From the NCBI GenBank assembly GCA_016763235.1, contig JAESUE010000146.1, forward strand, positions 1 through 14,343: a DNA stretch of 14,343 bases, in the 5' to 3' direction. A program made the position numbers and the translations under genes. The DNA is from Pseudomonadales bacterium (GTDB lineage Bacteria; Pseudomonadota; Gammaproteobacteria; Pseudomonadales; UBA3067). Below, piece by piece: positions 6,420 to 14,343 of the stretch (position 1 is the first letter of the stretch; the number at the start of each line of letters is the position of its first letter). The notes beneath the pieces are model-generated. The model was not told the DNA's origin. It ran no database searches and saw only the letters and a program-made list of their open reading frames with translations.

Positions 6420-9092
6420 TTAACTATATAAGGGTTCTGGTTTATCGGGGTTAATGCCATATTTTTTAATGGCATTGGAAACAACAGCGTTTTCCAACTT
6501 TCCTTGGTTTGCCAGTTCTTTTAGGGCACCGATAACAACAAAATAACGATCTACTTCAAAGAATTCTCGCAATTTACTTCGCGTATCACTGCGGCCAAAA
6601 CCATCGCTGCCTAATACACAGTAGTTTTTATTAATATAGGGTCTAATTTGTTCGGCATAGGTTTTTATATGGTCGGTTGCAACGATGACGGGCAGATCTG
6701 AAGTGTTTAGATTTTCACTTACAATAGAGATGCGCGGCGTTTGCTCTGGATGTAAAAGGTTCCACCGCGCTACAGAGGCACCTTGCCTGCGCAATTCATT
6801 AAAACTGGTAACACTCCATATTTCTGAATTAACGTTATAGTCTGACTTTAATAATTCTGCAGCCGCTATCACCTCAAGTAATATTGCGCCACTGCCTAGC
6901 AACTGTACTGAATGCGTATCGTGGCTGTTATCAGTATCATCAATTTTTTTCAAACAATACATGCCATCTATAATCCCCTGTTCTGCGCCCTCGGGCATTT
7001 CAGGGTGTGCATAGTTCTCATTCATTAATGTAATGTAATAGAACACGTTGTCTTGGTCTATATACATGCGCTGCAAGCCGTGGTGAATAATCACGGCAAG
7101 CTCATACGCAAAACTGGGGTCATAACTCACGCAATTGGGTATCGTTGAAGCGAGTACGTGGCTATGCCCATCTTGGTGTTGCAAACCCTCACCATTAAGC
7201 GTGGTGCGGCCAGACGTAGCGCCCAGTAAAAACCCCCGCGCTTGGGAGTCTCCGGCCGCCCACGCTAAGTCTCCAATTCGCTGAAAACCAAACATGGAAT
7301 AAAAAATATAAAATGGCACCATGGTGCAGTTATGATTGGCATACGAGGTAGCCGCTGCGGTCCACGCTGCAAATGCGCCAGCTTCGTTAATGCCTTCTTC
7401 CAAGGTGCGGCCTTTTTTATCTTCTTTATAGAACATCATCTGACCGGCATCTTCTGGTTCATAAAGCTGGCCTTCGGTGGAGTAAATTCCGAGCTGCCGA
7501 AACATTCCTTCCATACCAAATGTGCGTGCCTCATCTGGCACAATAGGCACAATTTTTTCACCGATATTTTTGTCTTTTGTCAAGGTTGATAAAATTCGAA
7601 CAAAAGCCATAGTGGTGGATAAAGTACGCTCACCTGAACCCAAAAGGTGTGATTGAAATTCAGTAATTGGTGGGATTTCTAGTTTGTCACTCTGCCCACA
7701 ACGGGCGGGCAAATACCCACCGAGGGATTCCCTTCGCGCTTTTAGATAACGTATTTCCGGGCTTTCTTCACCGGGGTGGTGGTAGGGTAAATTCTCCAAC
7801 TCGGTATCTGAAAAAGGCATGCTGTAACGGTCACGAAAGTTTTTGAGTGTTTGCAAATCCATCTTTTTCATGGAATGGGTTTTATTACTCGCTTCCCCTG
7901 GCCCGAGACCATATCCTTTTACTGTTTTTGCTAAAATAACTGTTGGTCTGCCGTTTGCTTTCACTGCCTTTGCATACGCTGCATAGACTTTATAAGGGTC
8001 ATGGCCACCACGATTAAGACTGAATATTTGGTCATCACTCAAATGGCTGACCCGCGCTTTTAGCTCAGGATATTTACCAAAAAAATGTTCTCGGGTGTAG
8101 GCTCCACCACGGTTTTTGTAGGTTTGATACTCCCCATCTACCACTTCCATCATACGCTTTTTGAGTAAACCGTCGGCATCCGCCTCTAGCAAAGAATCCC
8201 ACAAGCGCCCCCAAACCACCTTGATAACATTCCAACCTGCACCACGGAAGACTCCCTCTAGCTCCTGAATGATTTTTCCGTTACCCCTTACCGGCCCATC
8301 GAGCCGCTGTAGGTTACAATTAACGACAAATATCAGGTTGTCTAATTTTTCACGACCCGCCAGCGATATGGCCCCCAGAGATTCTGGCTCATCGGTTTCA
8401 CCGTCGCCAAGAAACGCCCAGACTTTTCTATCATCCGCTTTAATTAATTCACGGTTATCCAGATACTTCATAATGTGCGCTTGGTAAATTGCCTGCAATG
8501 GCCCCAAACCCATGGAAACGGTGGGAAATTGCCAGAAATCAGGCATCAGCCAAGGATGCGGGTAAGAAGACAGACCATCACCATCCACTTCTCGACGAAA
8601 GTTTTCCAGCTGGCTTTCTGTTATTCGTCCTTCAAGAAATGCACGCGAATACATACCGGGTGCGGAATGACCTTGTATATACAATAGATCGCCAGATGAA
8701 TTTTCATTCGGGCCTTTAAAGAAGTAATTAAATCCCACGTCGTAGAGTGTCGCAGACGAAGCGAAGGTGGAAATATGGCCACCCAAGTCTGGATCTTTTT
8801 CATTGGCGCGCATCACCATAACCAGAGCATTCCACCGAATCAATGAGCGAACACGACGCTCCATATGCATATCGCCCGGCATTCGTTCTTCGTCTTTGCG
8901 CTGAATAGTATTGGTATATGGCGTGGTAATGCGCCTAAAGGGAACCCCTTCTAACCTGGCTGCATCCACCACTCTCTTGAGAATAAAGGTGGCTCGGTCA
9001 CGCCCCTCATGCTTAATGAGAGATTTTATTGCATCCAGCCATTCGGCTGTTTCTTGTGGATCAAGATCTTCTATAGAAGGCGTACCGCTCAT
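6420..9092 (-). CDS. aceE: Pyruvate dehydrogenase E1 component, homodimeric type
   Basis: Thiamine diphosphate-dependent decarboxylase that starts conversion of pyruvate to acetyl-CoA and acetylates the lipoyl groups of E2. The 890 residues compare with 887 in E. coli, and key positions fall at the same numbers: His106 (GGHISTF), His142 (QGHSAPG) and His407 (NKTHSMKK). The ThDP/Mg motif is GDGETDEPES from 229, with the closing Asn in VVNCNLQRLDG (258-260). The start is set by AAGGAT (9100-9105), 7 nt before the ATG. The 201 bp upstream, between ampD and aceE, probably hold the promoter of the aceE-aceF operon, but I see no confident -35/-10 pair and no PdhR-type operator. Confidence 0.98.
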   Translation of the reverse strand: MSGTPSIEDLDPQETAEWLDAIKSLIKHEGRDRATFILKRVVDAARLEGVPFRRITTPYTNTIQRKDEERMPGDMHMERRVRSLIRWNALVMVMRANEKDPDLGGHISTFASSATLYDVGFNYFFKGPNENSSGDLLYIQGHSAPGMYSRAFLEGRITESQLENFRREVDGDGLSSYPHPWLMPDFWQFPTVSMGLGPLQAIYQAHIMKYLDNRELIKADDRKVWAFLGDGETDEPESLGAISLAGREKLDNLIFVVNCNLQRLDGPVRGNGKIIQELEGVFRGAGWNVIKVVWGRLWDSLLEADADGLLKKRMMEVVDGEYQTYKNRGGAYTREHFFGKYPELKARVSHLSDDQIFSLNRGGHDPYKVYAAYAKAVKANGRPTVILAKTVKGYGLGPGEASNKTHSMKKMDLQTLKNFRDRYSMPFSDTELENLPYHHPGEESPEIRYLKARRESLGGYLPARCGQSDKLEIPPITEFQSHLLGSGERTLSTTMAFVRILSTLTKDKNIGEKIVPIVPDEARTFGMEGMFRQLGIYSTEGQLYEPEDAGQMMFYKEDKKGRTLEEGINEAGAFAAWTAAATSYANHNCTMVPFYIFYSMFGFQRIGDLAWAAGDSQARGFLLGATSGRTTLNGEGLQHQDGHSHVLASTIPNCVSYDPSFAYELAVIIHHGLQRMYIDQDNVFYYITLMNENYAHPEMPEGAEQGIIDGMYCLKKIDDTDNSHDTHSVQLLGSGAILLEVIAAAELLKSDYNVNSEIWSVTSFNELRRQGASVARWNLLHPEQTPRISIVSENLNTSDLPVIVATDHIKTYAEQIRPYINKNYCVLGSDGFGRSDTRSKLREFFEVDRYFVVIGALKELANQGKLENAVVSNAIKKYGINPDKPEPLYS

Positions 9093-9130
9093 GGAAAATA
9101 TCCTTTTTCAACAGGCTACCAAGTGTTTTT

Positions 9131-9202
9131 CGGAAAATGTGTGAGTTAACGATTTAGCGCTTCCTGTAACGGTTAAAATTTGAGCGCAAGTAGAATAGCT
9201 GA
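9131..9202 (-). repeat. Possible decayed MITE-like remnant upstream of aceE
   Basis: By eye, the plus-strand text GAAAATGTGTGAGTTAACGATTT, followed by AAATTTGAGCGCAAGTAGAATAGC, lines up in order with pieces of the reverse-oriented repeat (AAAATGTGAGTTTATATGG... and AATTTTGGCGTGAACTGAATAG of copy 1). The spacing is shorter, no clean terminus or target duplication remains, and the composition is AT-rich, so chance similarity is possible. If real, it would be an old copy inside the aceE promoter region. Confidence 0.25.
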
Positions 9203-9293
9203 ATTCAATTTCTTGAAAGTATAGATGTATAAACCTGATATATCTTTAAAAAACAATGATCTTGGAATAAGAACCTAAACGGAATAGTATCAA

Positions 9294-9851
9294 CTAATTT
9301 TTCAATAATGGGCTTTCTTTCAGACCCAATAAGTAGTTAGACCAATTAAATTCAGGGCCAGGATCTGTTTTTCGCTTGTAGGCAATGTGCTGGTGGCCAC
9401 AAATTCTATCAGCAGTAATTTGCGGATAATAATGCATCAGTGACGTGGTAATAGAGATAAGTTGTTCATATTGTACCGGTGTGAATGCCTGATAATCACA
9501 GCCTTCCAACTCTATTCCAATAGAAAAATCATTGCAACGGTGTTGCCCTCGAAAGTTGGACTTCCCTGCATGCCAAGCCCGCTGATGAAATGGAACAAAT
9601 TGAACTATGTCGCCATTACGACGAATGAATAGGTGGGCGGAAACTTTTAATTGATAGATTTCCTGAAAATAAGGGTGCGCGTCAGGCTGAAGCTGATTGG
9701 TAAAAAGCGCCTGCACATAATTCCCACCGAATTTCCCTGGCGGTAAACTTATGCTGTGGATAACCAGTAGGCTTATATCGGCCTCATCATCTCGCGCATC
9801 ACAATTAGGAGATGGGATAAACCTTGCGGTATCCAGGACTCCATTTTTCAC
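9294..9851 (-). CDS. ampD: 1,6-anhydro-N-acetylmuramyl-L-alanine amidase AmpD
   Basis: Cytoplasmic zinc amidase of peptidoglycan recycling; it cuts the peptide from anhydro-muropeptides, and its loss causes AmpC beta-lactamase induction where AmpR/AmpC exist. The 185 residues show the N-acetylmuramoyl-L-alanine amidase type 2 fold signature: zinc ligands His32 (LLVIHSIS), His153 (CGHQHIAYKRKTDPGP) and Asp163, with Lys161 and Glu114/Glu116 (SIGIELEG) in the active site. This spacing matches Citrobacter AmpD shifted by one. The start codon is GTG (9849-9851) with no strong Shine-Dalgarno; a nearby ATG at 9854-9856 is out of frame. It starts only 27 bp after the DUF1631 gene, suggesting translation as part of that operon. 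No ampE is adjacent, unlike E. coli. Confidence 0.95.
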   Translation of the reverse strand: MKNGVLDTARFIPSPNCDARDDEADISLLVIHSISLPPGKFGGNYVQALFTNQLQPDAHPYFQEIYQLKVSAHLFIRRNGDIVQFVPFHQRAWHAGKSNFRGQHRCNDFSIGIELEGCDYQAFTPVQYEQLISITTSLMHYYPQITADRICGHQHIAYKRKTDPGPEFNWSNYLLGLKESPLLKN

Positions 9852-9878
9852 ACCATTAAGTTTTATTTTTTATTCCGC

Positions 9879-12224
9879 TTAACTCTTTGTGCCTTTTAAA
9901 TTACGCAAGTCACTCACAACAGATTGCAACGCCCGGTCAAAAATCTGGGTTTCCTGCACCACTATCATTTCACCTGAAACGATGGCATCGACTAAGCTGC
10001 TTCTATTGCGCTCTATTACTTTTTCGCCTCTCCGGTTTACAAATATATATTTGTTATATCCGGTCAAATGCGCTGCGAGCTTGCAACGATATTTTCCTTT
10101 TATTTCCTGATTATGCACCTCGAACCAAACGCCGAGATTAAGGTGATCTACCAGCGCTTCGGCTTCAAGCTTATTAGGCCTATTATTGCCGTTGTTAGTC
10201 ACTGCCTCCAAAGATACTTGAGTTTCGTTTTCAACGGAAGCATTTGCGGGCTGCTCTCTAAGGCCAGAATCACCTTCCCCCACTGTATCGAGACGACTCT
10301 GTTCTGATTTATTGATAATCTGGCGCGTAATGGATGCAATATCACCCGTGATTGACTCAACTCCATTATTAATTTTAAGCTCCAACGTATTTTCATTTAC
10401 CGTAACTGAAGTATCCTTTCTCGATTGACTCGTTTCCAGTTCTTTTACAGGTTCTCTTTGCATTCCGAATACGGCAAGGTGGTATTTTTCAAGTTCTGCA
10501 AACATCTCGCTGAATGCAAACGGCTCGAAATTAATCGTAGCGAGCCCTTCCTTAAGCTTTTCTAACAGATGGGGAACAACCTGAAGGAGGCGCTGGCGTG
10601 CAGCCCGATCTTTTTCTGGCTGAACACTCCAGATCAATTCTTCTGCCGTAAGTAGGCAATCCCCCCAGTGATCTCCAGGCACACCTTCTTTCAATAATGC
10701 GACAAGCATGAGGTCGCTCCATTCATCATTGAGTAGTTTGTCAACAACAGGCGGAATCAATTTCCCTTCTTTCAGTAAATTAATATTCTGGGATATCACT
10801 GAGCGGGCCAGTTCTACTTTTTCTTTACCATCCGATGCAATTTTGGCGCGATATTCCATTTCATCAGCCCTTGTTTCGGTACGCTGATAAAAAAGCATTA
10901 AATCGTTGTAGGAGGCTTCAAATACGGATACATCCTCATTAAATTCTCGAATGATGCGCTGAGTAATTTCCTCCACCTTGCTATAAAGTATATTTCGCGC
11001 CATCTCTGACTTGTTTCTATCGTTACCCCCAAGCTTGGCCAGCTCATTAACGAGACTGCGCCCAACGTGCTCCCGCTCGACAAAAAGGGATTGATCAATG
11101 AGCCCTAACTTGACTAGCGGAATTTGTAATCGACTCAATGACGCTTTAACCAGATCTGATAACGAGGAATCCTCTAAAATCACATTAAAAAGCTTTTCGA
11201 CAAGCGTAATAACATCTTCATCTTCTCTGGATAAAACGCCACCTTCATAATGATCTTGGCGCTCAGCGAGAACAGCATAAATCTGCTGACGAATATCAAC
11301 CCTTGAGACTTTCGCATCCAAGCCCTCAGGTAAGTGAATATTTCTTTGCAGGGACGATAGAATTTCTAAAAGTTCGTGTTTTGAAAGCGCCTGCCCGGCA
11401 CTTTCGCTCACTTGATCCCCTTCGGGATTTGCTACTTTGGCACCATTCGCCAGCAGGTTTTGCAGATGGGTAAACGTATCTTGGGAATTTTTATCCGTAA
11501 CGCTCTCAGCGCGGGCTGATTGCACGCCTAAACCAGGCTCAAATTCTTCGTTCACACTCGAAGACATTTGGCCACTAAACTCCGGCAAAACCCCCGCATC
11601 AGAGAGCTTGTCATTCACCTGACGCAGCAGGCTCGGCAATACGCGAATCACATTTCTATCAAATAACTTAAACAAAACGTGTTTAGATTTTGAATCGAGA
11701 TTAAGCAGTTTAGAGGACCTGTTAAAATACTCACACAAGTTCTTCGGAGAAAGGGCGTTATTTTCCTCGAGTACCTGATAGTCTTCATTTATTGCATCAA
11801 AACGTACTGTAACCTTATAGAGTTCAGCGGCACTTGTGGCTTTGAACTTGCGATCTATCCGGCTTATTGCCTCATCCAAGTCGCCTGAAGCATCGCTCAC
11901 AAGAACTGGCGGCTCGTTAGAAGCACTCTTTTCAGGGATGGCAGAAAAACACATCACCCTAAAACCATTCTCCAAATTTTGACGAAATGACTGCTCTACA
12001 CCCCTACGTCCAACTCGTACATCCCTCATTGCCTCAAAATAGAAATTTTGCTCAGAGTTAGTTTTGGCCTCTTCAGCCAAGTCGAAGAAATGGTCATCAA
12101 CGGCATCCAGCAACCTTGCGACCGCAGCCGCAAGCTGATCCATGGACAGCGCTGCAATATCTTCAAGCAATGGAGGCAGTTTAACGCCGGCATTGTTTTG
12201 TGAGGGGACAGAAAAATCCGTCAT
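9879..12224 (-). CDS. DUF1631 family protein with PilZ-like C-terminus
   Basis: Large cytoplasmic protein of the DUF1631 family, function unknown; older databases sometimes mislabel it thymidine phosphorylase. I take ATG 12224 (MTDFSVPSQNN) as the start, giving 781 residues. AGGTAG (12235-12240) precedes it by 10 nt, whereas the longer frame would need GTG at 12272 and adds 16 residues unlike the family. Family features are the N-terminal segment LLDAVDDHFFDLAEEAKTN followed by NFYFEAMRDVRVGRRGVEQ, a long mostly helical, acidic middle without transmembrane segments, and a C-terminal part (about the last 90 residues, LNLGVWFEV...YIFVNRRGEKVIERN) that looks like the PilZ-like domain of these proteins. 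Whether it binds cyclic di-GMP cannot be said: a canonical RxxxR...DxSxxG motif is not evident. It is first in the strand order DUF1631, ampD, aceE, aceF. Confidence 0.85.
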   Translation of the reverse strand: MTDFSVPSQNNAGVKLPPLLEDIAALSMDQLAAAVARLLDAVDDHFFDLAEEAKTNSEQNFYFEAMRDVRVGRRGVEQSFRQNLENGFRVMCFSAIPEKSASNEPPVLVSDASGDLDEAISRIDRKFKATSAAELYKVTVRFDAINEDYQVLEENNALSPKNLCEYFNRSSKLLNLDSKSKHVLFKLFDRNVIRVLPSLLRQVNDKLSDAGVLPEFSGQMSSSVNEEFEPGLGVQSARAESVTDKNSQDTFTHLQNLLANGAKVANPEGDQVSESAGQALSKHELLEILSSLQRNIHLPEGLDAKVSRVDIRQQIYAVLAERQDHYEGGVLSREDEDVITLVEKLFNVILEDSSLSDLVKASLSRLQIPLVKLGLIDQSLFVEREHVGRSLVNELAKLGGNDRNKSEMARNILYSKVEEITQRIIREFNEDVSVFEASYNDLMLFYQRTETRADEMEYRAKIASDGKEKVELARSVISQNINLLKEGKLIPPVVDKLLNDEWSDLMLVALLKEGVPGDHWGDCLLTAEELIWSVQPEKDRAARQRLLQVVPHLLEKLKEGLATINFEPFAFSEMFAELEKYHLAVFGMQREPVKELETSQSRKDTSVTVNENTLELKINNGVESITGDIASITRQIINKSEQSRLDTVGEGDSGLREQPANASVENETQVSLEAVTNNGNNRPNKLEAEALVDHLNLGVWFEVHNQEIKGKYRCKLAAHLTGYNKYIFVNRRGEKVIERNRSSLVDAIVSGEMIVVQETQIFDRALQSVVSDLRNLKGTKS

Positions 12225-12293
12225 TCTTAGATAACTACCTGTTAATATGTAAGTAACTAGGGGGAAGCCCACTATATATCTGCAGCGATTCTG

Positions 12294-12394
12294 GCCTTAG
12301 TTAGTACGCCTATTTTCCCCTCAGGCTTCGTTGCTCTGCCTTGCTAACGAAAAAATAGAGGCCTATCTAACACCACTATTTAGAGGTGCCCTAT
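12294..12394 (-). repeat. Remnant of a second small repeat family, with hairpin
   Basis: Read on the minus strand, this begins ATAGGGCACCTCTAAATAGTG (12394 downward), matching the left end of the element at 12567-12712. A second, shortened end-like motif ATAGGCCTCTATTTTTTCG follows about 27 bp in. On the plus strand, GCCTATTTT (12308-12316) and TTCGTT (12327-12332) can pair with AACGAA (12346-12351) and AAAATAGAGGC (12352-12363), forming an imperfect hairpin. The other end of the element is not recognisable. It lies upstream of the DUF1631 start. Confidence 0.5.
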
Positions 12395-12491
12395 GAGCCG
12401 ATGGAGTTAGATGCGTGACTAAGCCAGTTTTAAGAGTAGCTTTATTCCCCAAGGACTGCAGAGAAACTCATCATATTCACCTTTATTACAT

Positions 12492-12774
12492 GTAACTATT
12501 CAGTAAACTCAACAGATGTTTATATAGCCTTCAAATTTGAGCAAAGCAGGTAAAGGATGTGAGCTTATAGGCCACCTCTAAAAATAGTGATTTTTTCGTG
12601 AGAGTAAGGAAGGACTGCACGGAGAACCACGGTGTATAAGGCAACCATGGGGATTCGAGTACGGAACTGACGCTGCTATCACGGAAAAAGCGCATGATTA
12701 GAGCGGCCCTATCGGTATAAATGATCATTTTTAAAGCTGTTATGCGTGAATTTGAATGCACCTTGAATAGAGAC
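12492..12774 (-). mobile_element. MITE-like element, copy 4 (old, interrupted)
   Basis: Reverse-oriented copy of the 3489-3628 family. It starts GTAACTATTCAG (12492-12503), contains the TCAAATTTGA palindrome (12531-12540) and GGATGTGAGCTTATA, then is interrupted by another element at 12567-12712. It resumes with GGTATAAATGATCATTTTTAA and ends CTTGAATAGAGAC (12762-12774). The right end is mutated compared with GCTGAATAGTTAC. The flanks TATTACAT (12484-12491) and TATTGCAC (12775-12782) agree at 6 of 8 positions, a decayed 8-bp target duplication. Removing the insert leaves about 137 bp, close to the other copies. Confidence 0.8.
12567..12712 (+). mobile_element. Second MITE-like element inserted inside MITE copy 4
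   Basis: About 146 bp of sequence absent from the other copies of the host repeat. Its ends are imperfect inverted repeats: ATAGGCCACCTCTAA at the left, and the reverse complement of the right end reads ATAGGGCCGCTCTAA. The similarity continues inward (TTTTTTCGTGAGAGTA against TTTTTCCGTGATAGCA), so the inverted ends span roughly 40 bp. A related end occurs at 12380-12394. The exact outer border is ambiguous because the flanks are A/T-rich (TTATA against CTATC), so the duplication length (perhaps 2-4 bp) is not resolved. It encodes no protein I recognise. Confidence 0.65.
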
Positions 12775-12889
12775 TATTGCACAAACCCTTTCTACCTATA
12801 GCAACAACCCGCTACACTAGGGAACTAACACGGCAGCAAACTGCCTAAGTCCTTCAAAACCTGACCCATTTATAGCGCTGAATTAAAAT

Positions 12890-14083
12890 ATGGAAAACAC
12901 TCAAAACTCGTATTTAACTAGCTTTTTCAAACTGGAATCTGCTGGCGGCATCATTCTCATGTTTTCAGCGCTGCTTGCCATTATCCTGGCCAACTCCCCA
13001 TTACAAAGCTATTACGACCTCTTCCTAGATACACCGGTTGAGGTGCGCATTGGTCACTTGGAAATCGCAAAGCCTTTACTCTTATGGATTAACGATGGGC
13101 TAATGGCGGTTTTCTTCTTTCTGGTGGGTCTTGAGCTAAAAAGAGAGCTAATAGAAGGGGAACTGGCCGATAAAAAGAACATCATTCTGCCTGGAGTCGG
13201 CGCTATTGGCGGCATGGCTGTACCTGCGCTTTTTTACCTTTATTTCAACAGGGACAACCCAGAAGCTATGCAAGGTTGGGCTATCCCAGCCGCCACAGAT
13301 ATTGCATTTGCCTTAGGGGTGCTCTCGCTATTGGGTTCAAGAGTACCCGTAAGCTTAAAGATTTTCCTTTCCTCTTTGGCTATTTTTGATGACATTGGCG
13401 CCATCGTCATTATCGCTGCATTTTACACTGCCAATATTTCGACTGCCGCACTGCTTATTGCCGGGCTGTGTATTCCTGTTCTCCTGTTTTTCAATAAACG
13501 CAATTATGCATCACCCACACCTTACTTGCTGGTGGGCTTAATCATGTGGACAGCCATGCTGAAATCAGGCGTACACGCTACCTTGGCTGGGGTTGTTTTA
13601 GCGATGTTTATACCTATAAAGTCAGCATCAAAAACCCATCACTCCCCCCTTAAAGAACTAGAACATGATCTCCACCCCGTAGTGGCATTCTTTGTTTTAC
13701 CGGTTTTTGCTTTTGCTAATGCAGGAATCAGTTTTGCCGGAGTCGGTACTGAACAGTTATTACACAGCGTACCGCTAGGGATCATGGTTGGCCTTTTTGT
13801 TGGCAAACAACTGGGTGTCTTCTCCCTTTGCTGGCTGGCCATTAGACTAAACTGGTGTGACCTACCCAAGGGGATGAACTGGGCCTCTCTCTACGGTACA
13901 GCGGCTCTATGCGGAATAGGTTTTACAATGAGTTTGTTTATCGGCTCACTGGCATTTCAAGAAACCGGCATAGACCAAATATTTGATGAGCGGCTTGGGA
14001 TTATCCTCGGCTCGGTATTATCGGGCGTTGTAGGGTATTTTGTGCTGCGCTACAGCCTTGAACCAAAACCGGATAAAAATTAA
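12890..14083 (+). CDS. nhaA: Na+/H+ antiporter NhaA
   Basis: Inner-membrane antiporter that exports sodium (or lithium) in exchange for protons, supporting pH and salt homeostasis. In 397 residues the full NhaA pattern is present: GGIILMFSALLAIILANSP in the first helix, the unwound-helix motif AATDIAFALGVLSLLG with Asp137, the ion-binding pair Asp167-Asp168 in AIFDDIGAIVII, His229 in SGVHATLAGV (pH-response position in E. coli), and Lys306 in VGKQLGV. The C-terminal ALCGIGFTMSLFIGSLAF is also typical. The length is close to the 388 of E. coli. The Shine-Dalgarno before ATG 12890 is poor. The gene is transcribed away from the repeat-rich region, and its stop is immediately followed by the next gene. 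Confidence 0.97.
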   Translation: MENTQNSYLTSFFKLESAGGIILMFSALLAIILANSPLQSYYDLFLDTPVEVRIGHLEIAKPLLLWINDGLMAVFFFLVGLELKRELIEGELADKKNIILPGVGAIGGMAVPALFYLYFNRDNPEAMQGWAIPAATDIAFALGVLSLLGSRVPVSLKIFLSSLAIFDDIGAIVIIAAFYTANISTAALLIAGLCIPVLLFFNKRNYASPTPYLLVGLIMWTAMLKSGVHATLAGVVLAMFIPIKSASKTHHSPLKELEHDLHPVVAFFVLPVFAFANAGISFAGVGTEQLLHSVPLGIMVGLFVGKQLGVFSLCWLAIRLNWCDLPKGMNWASLYGTAALCGIGFTMSLFIGSLAFQETGIDQIFDERLGIILGSVLSGVVGYFVLRYSLEPKPDKN

Positions 14084-14092
14084 AGGGGCCCA

Positions 14093-14343
14093 TTGAAACC
14101 GCTACCCATTCAGCGCATACAGGTCGGCGATTTACCCGCCCTACACATTAACAATCACTTGGCGAAAGCGGTTGTCCTTCTTCAGGGGGCCCAAGTCATT
14201 CAATATCAGCCCCATGGGGGCGAGCCTATTTTATGGGAGAACCCCAATGCAAGGTATCAACGGGGTAAAGCAGTTCGGGAGGGTATTCCCATCTGCTGGC
14301 CTTGGTTCGGTGATCTAGATCGCAACCCAGAAGCCGTACAAAG
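14093..14343 (+). CDS. D-hexose-6-phosphate mutarotase (YeaD-like), 5' part only
   Basis: Start of an aldose 1-epimerase family protein; the frame is open to the window end (83 full codons). Family features are GAQVIQYQPHGGEPILWEN followed by GKAVREGIPICWPWFGDL, the characteristic substrate-site region of YeaD-type enzymes that interconvert alpha and beta hexose-6-phosphates. The frame is closed upstream by the nhaA stop codon (14081-14083), and the only good start is TTG 14093, with AAAGGGG immediately before it (4 nt spacing). It lies 9 bp after nhaA in the same frame and is probably co-transcribed with it. Confidence 0.85.
   Translation, partial: MKPLPIQRIQVGDLPALHINNHLAKAVVLLQGAQVIQYQPHGGEPILWENPNARYQRGKAVREGIPICWPWFGDLDRNPEAVQ

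Larger units (their letters stand above)
12273..12889. other. Gene-free region made largely of nested repeats
   Basis: About 617 bp between the divergent DUF1631 gene and nhaA. It contains the hairpin remnant (12294-12394), about 97 bp with nothing recognisable (12395-12491), MITE copy 4 with an internal second element (12492-12774), and 115 bp directly upstream of nhaA. The promoters of both flanking genes should be here. A possible nhaA -10 is TACACT near 12812-12817, but I cannot pair it with a good -35. Short open frames here are not convincing genes. Confidence 0.6.

Noticed and set aside
12531..12761. A 76-codon minus-strand frame in the repeat region
   Set aside because: It spans both the host repeat and the nested element, so it is a chance frame created by the insertion.
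1..14343. CRISPR array, tRNA, rRNA or a defence gene cluster
   Set aside because: No regularly spaced repeats, no cloverleaf or rRNA-like sequence, and all confident genes have core metabolic, repair or transport roles.

Overview
The window is chromosomal DNA that most resembles a marine gammaproteobacterium, possibly of the Cellvibrionaceae (Saccharophagus/Teredinibacter type). This is inferred from the gene set: a homodimeric-type pyruvate dehydrogenase E1 with a two-lipoyl-domain E2, AmpD, a DUF1631 protein, NhaA and a TakP-like TRAP binding protein. No rRNA or other strong taxonomic marker is present, so the assignment is tentative.

Layout from left to right. (1) Positions 1-107 hold the end of a small repeat element cut by the window edge. 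(2) Positions 132-3471, minus strand: uvrD followed closely by a lipoprotein-type TRAP substrate-binding protein, probably co-transcribed. (3) Positions 3481-4596: two same-orientation copies of a roughly 140-bp element with inverted ends bracket an unrecognised coding remnant and a frameshifted, truncated family-2 glycosyltransferase. (4) Positions 4722-12224, minus strand: DUF1631 gene, ampD, aceE and aceF, read in that order. aceE-aceF is a clear operon for the first two components of pyruvate dehydrogenase, with no lpd or pdhR gene in the window. (5) Positions 12225-12889: non-coding DNA with several layers of small repeats, including one element inserted inside another. (6) Positions 12890-14343, plus strand: nhaA and the start of a D-hexose-6-phosphate mutarotase-like gene.

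The most unusual content is the repeat family with termini GTAACTATTCAGC / GCTGAATAGTTAC. One copy (3489-3628) has a perfect 8-bp target duplication (GATAAATG). Another (12492-12774) has a decayed duplication (TATTACAT / TATTGCAC) and carries a second, unrelated small element inside it. A third (4456-4596) has no duplication and supplies the stop codon of the broken glycosyltransferase, which suggests a recombination or deletion junction. A fourth is cut by the left edge. None encodes a transposase, so these are MITE-like non-autonomous elements. Ends starting with GTAA plus an 8-bp duplication fit the IS66 family, but no parent element is in view.

The housekeeping genes look intact, with their catalytic motifs in place. 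I see no defence system, CRISPR array, tRNA or rRNA. Apart from the repeat families, the window is ordinary core-genome sequence.
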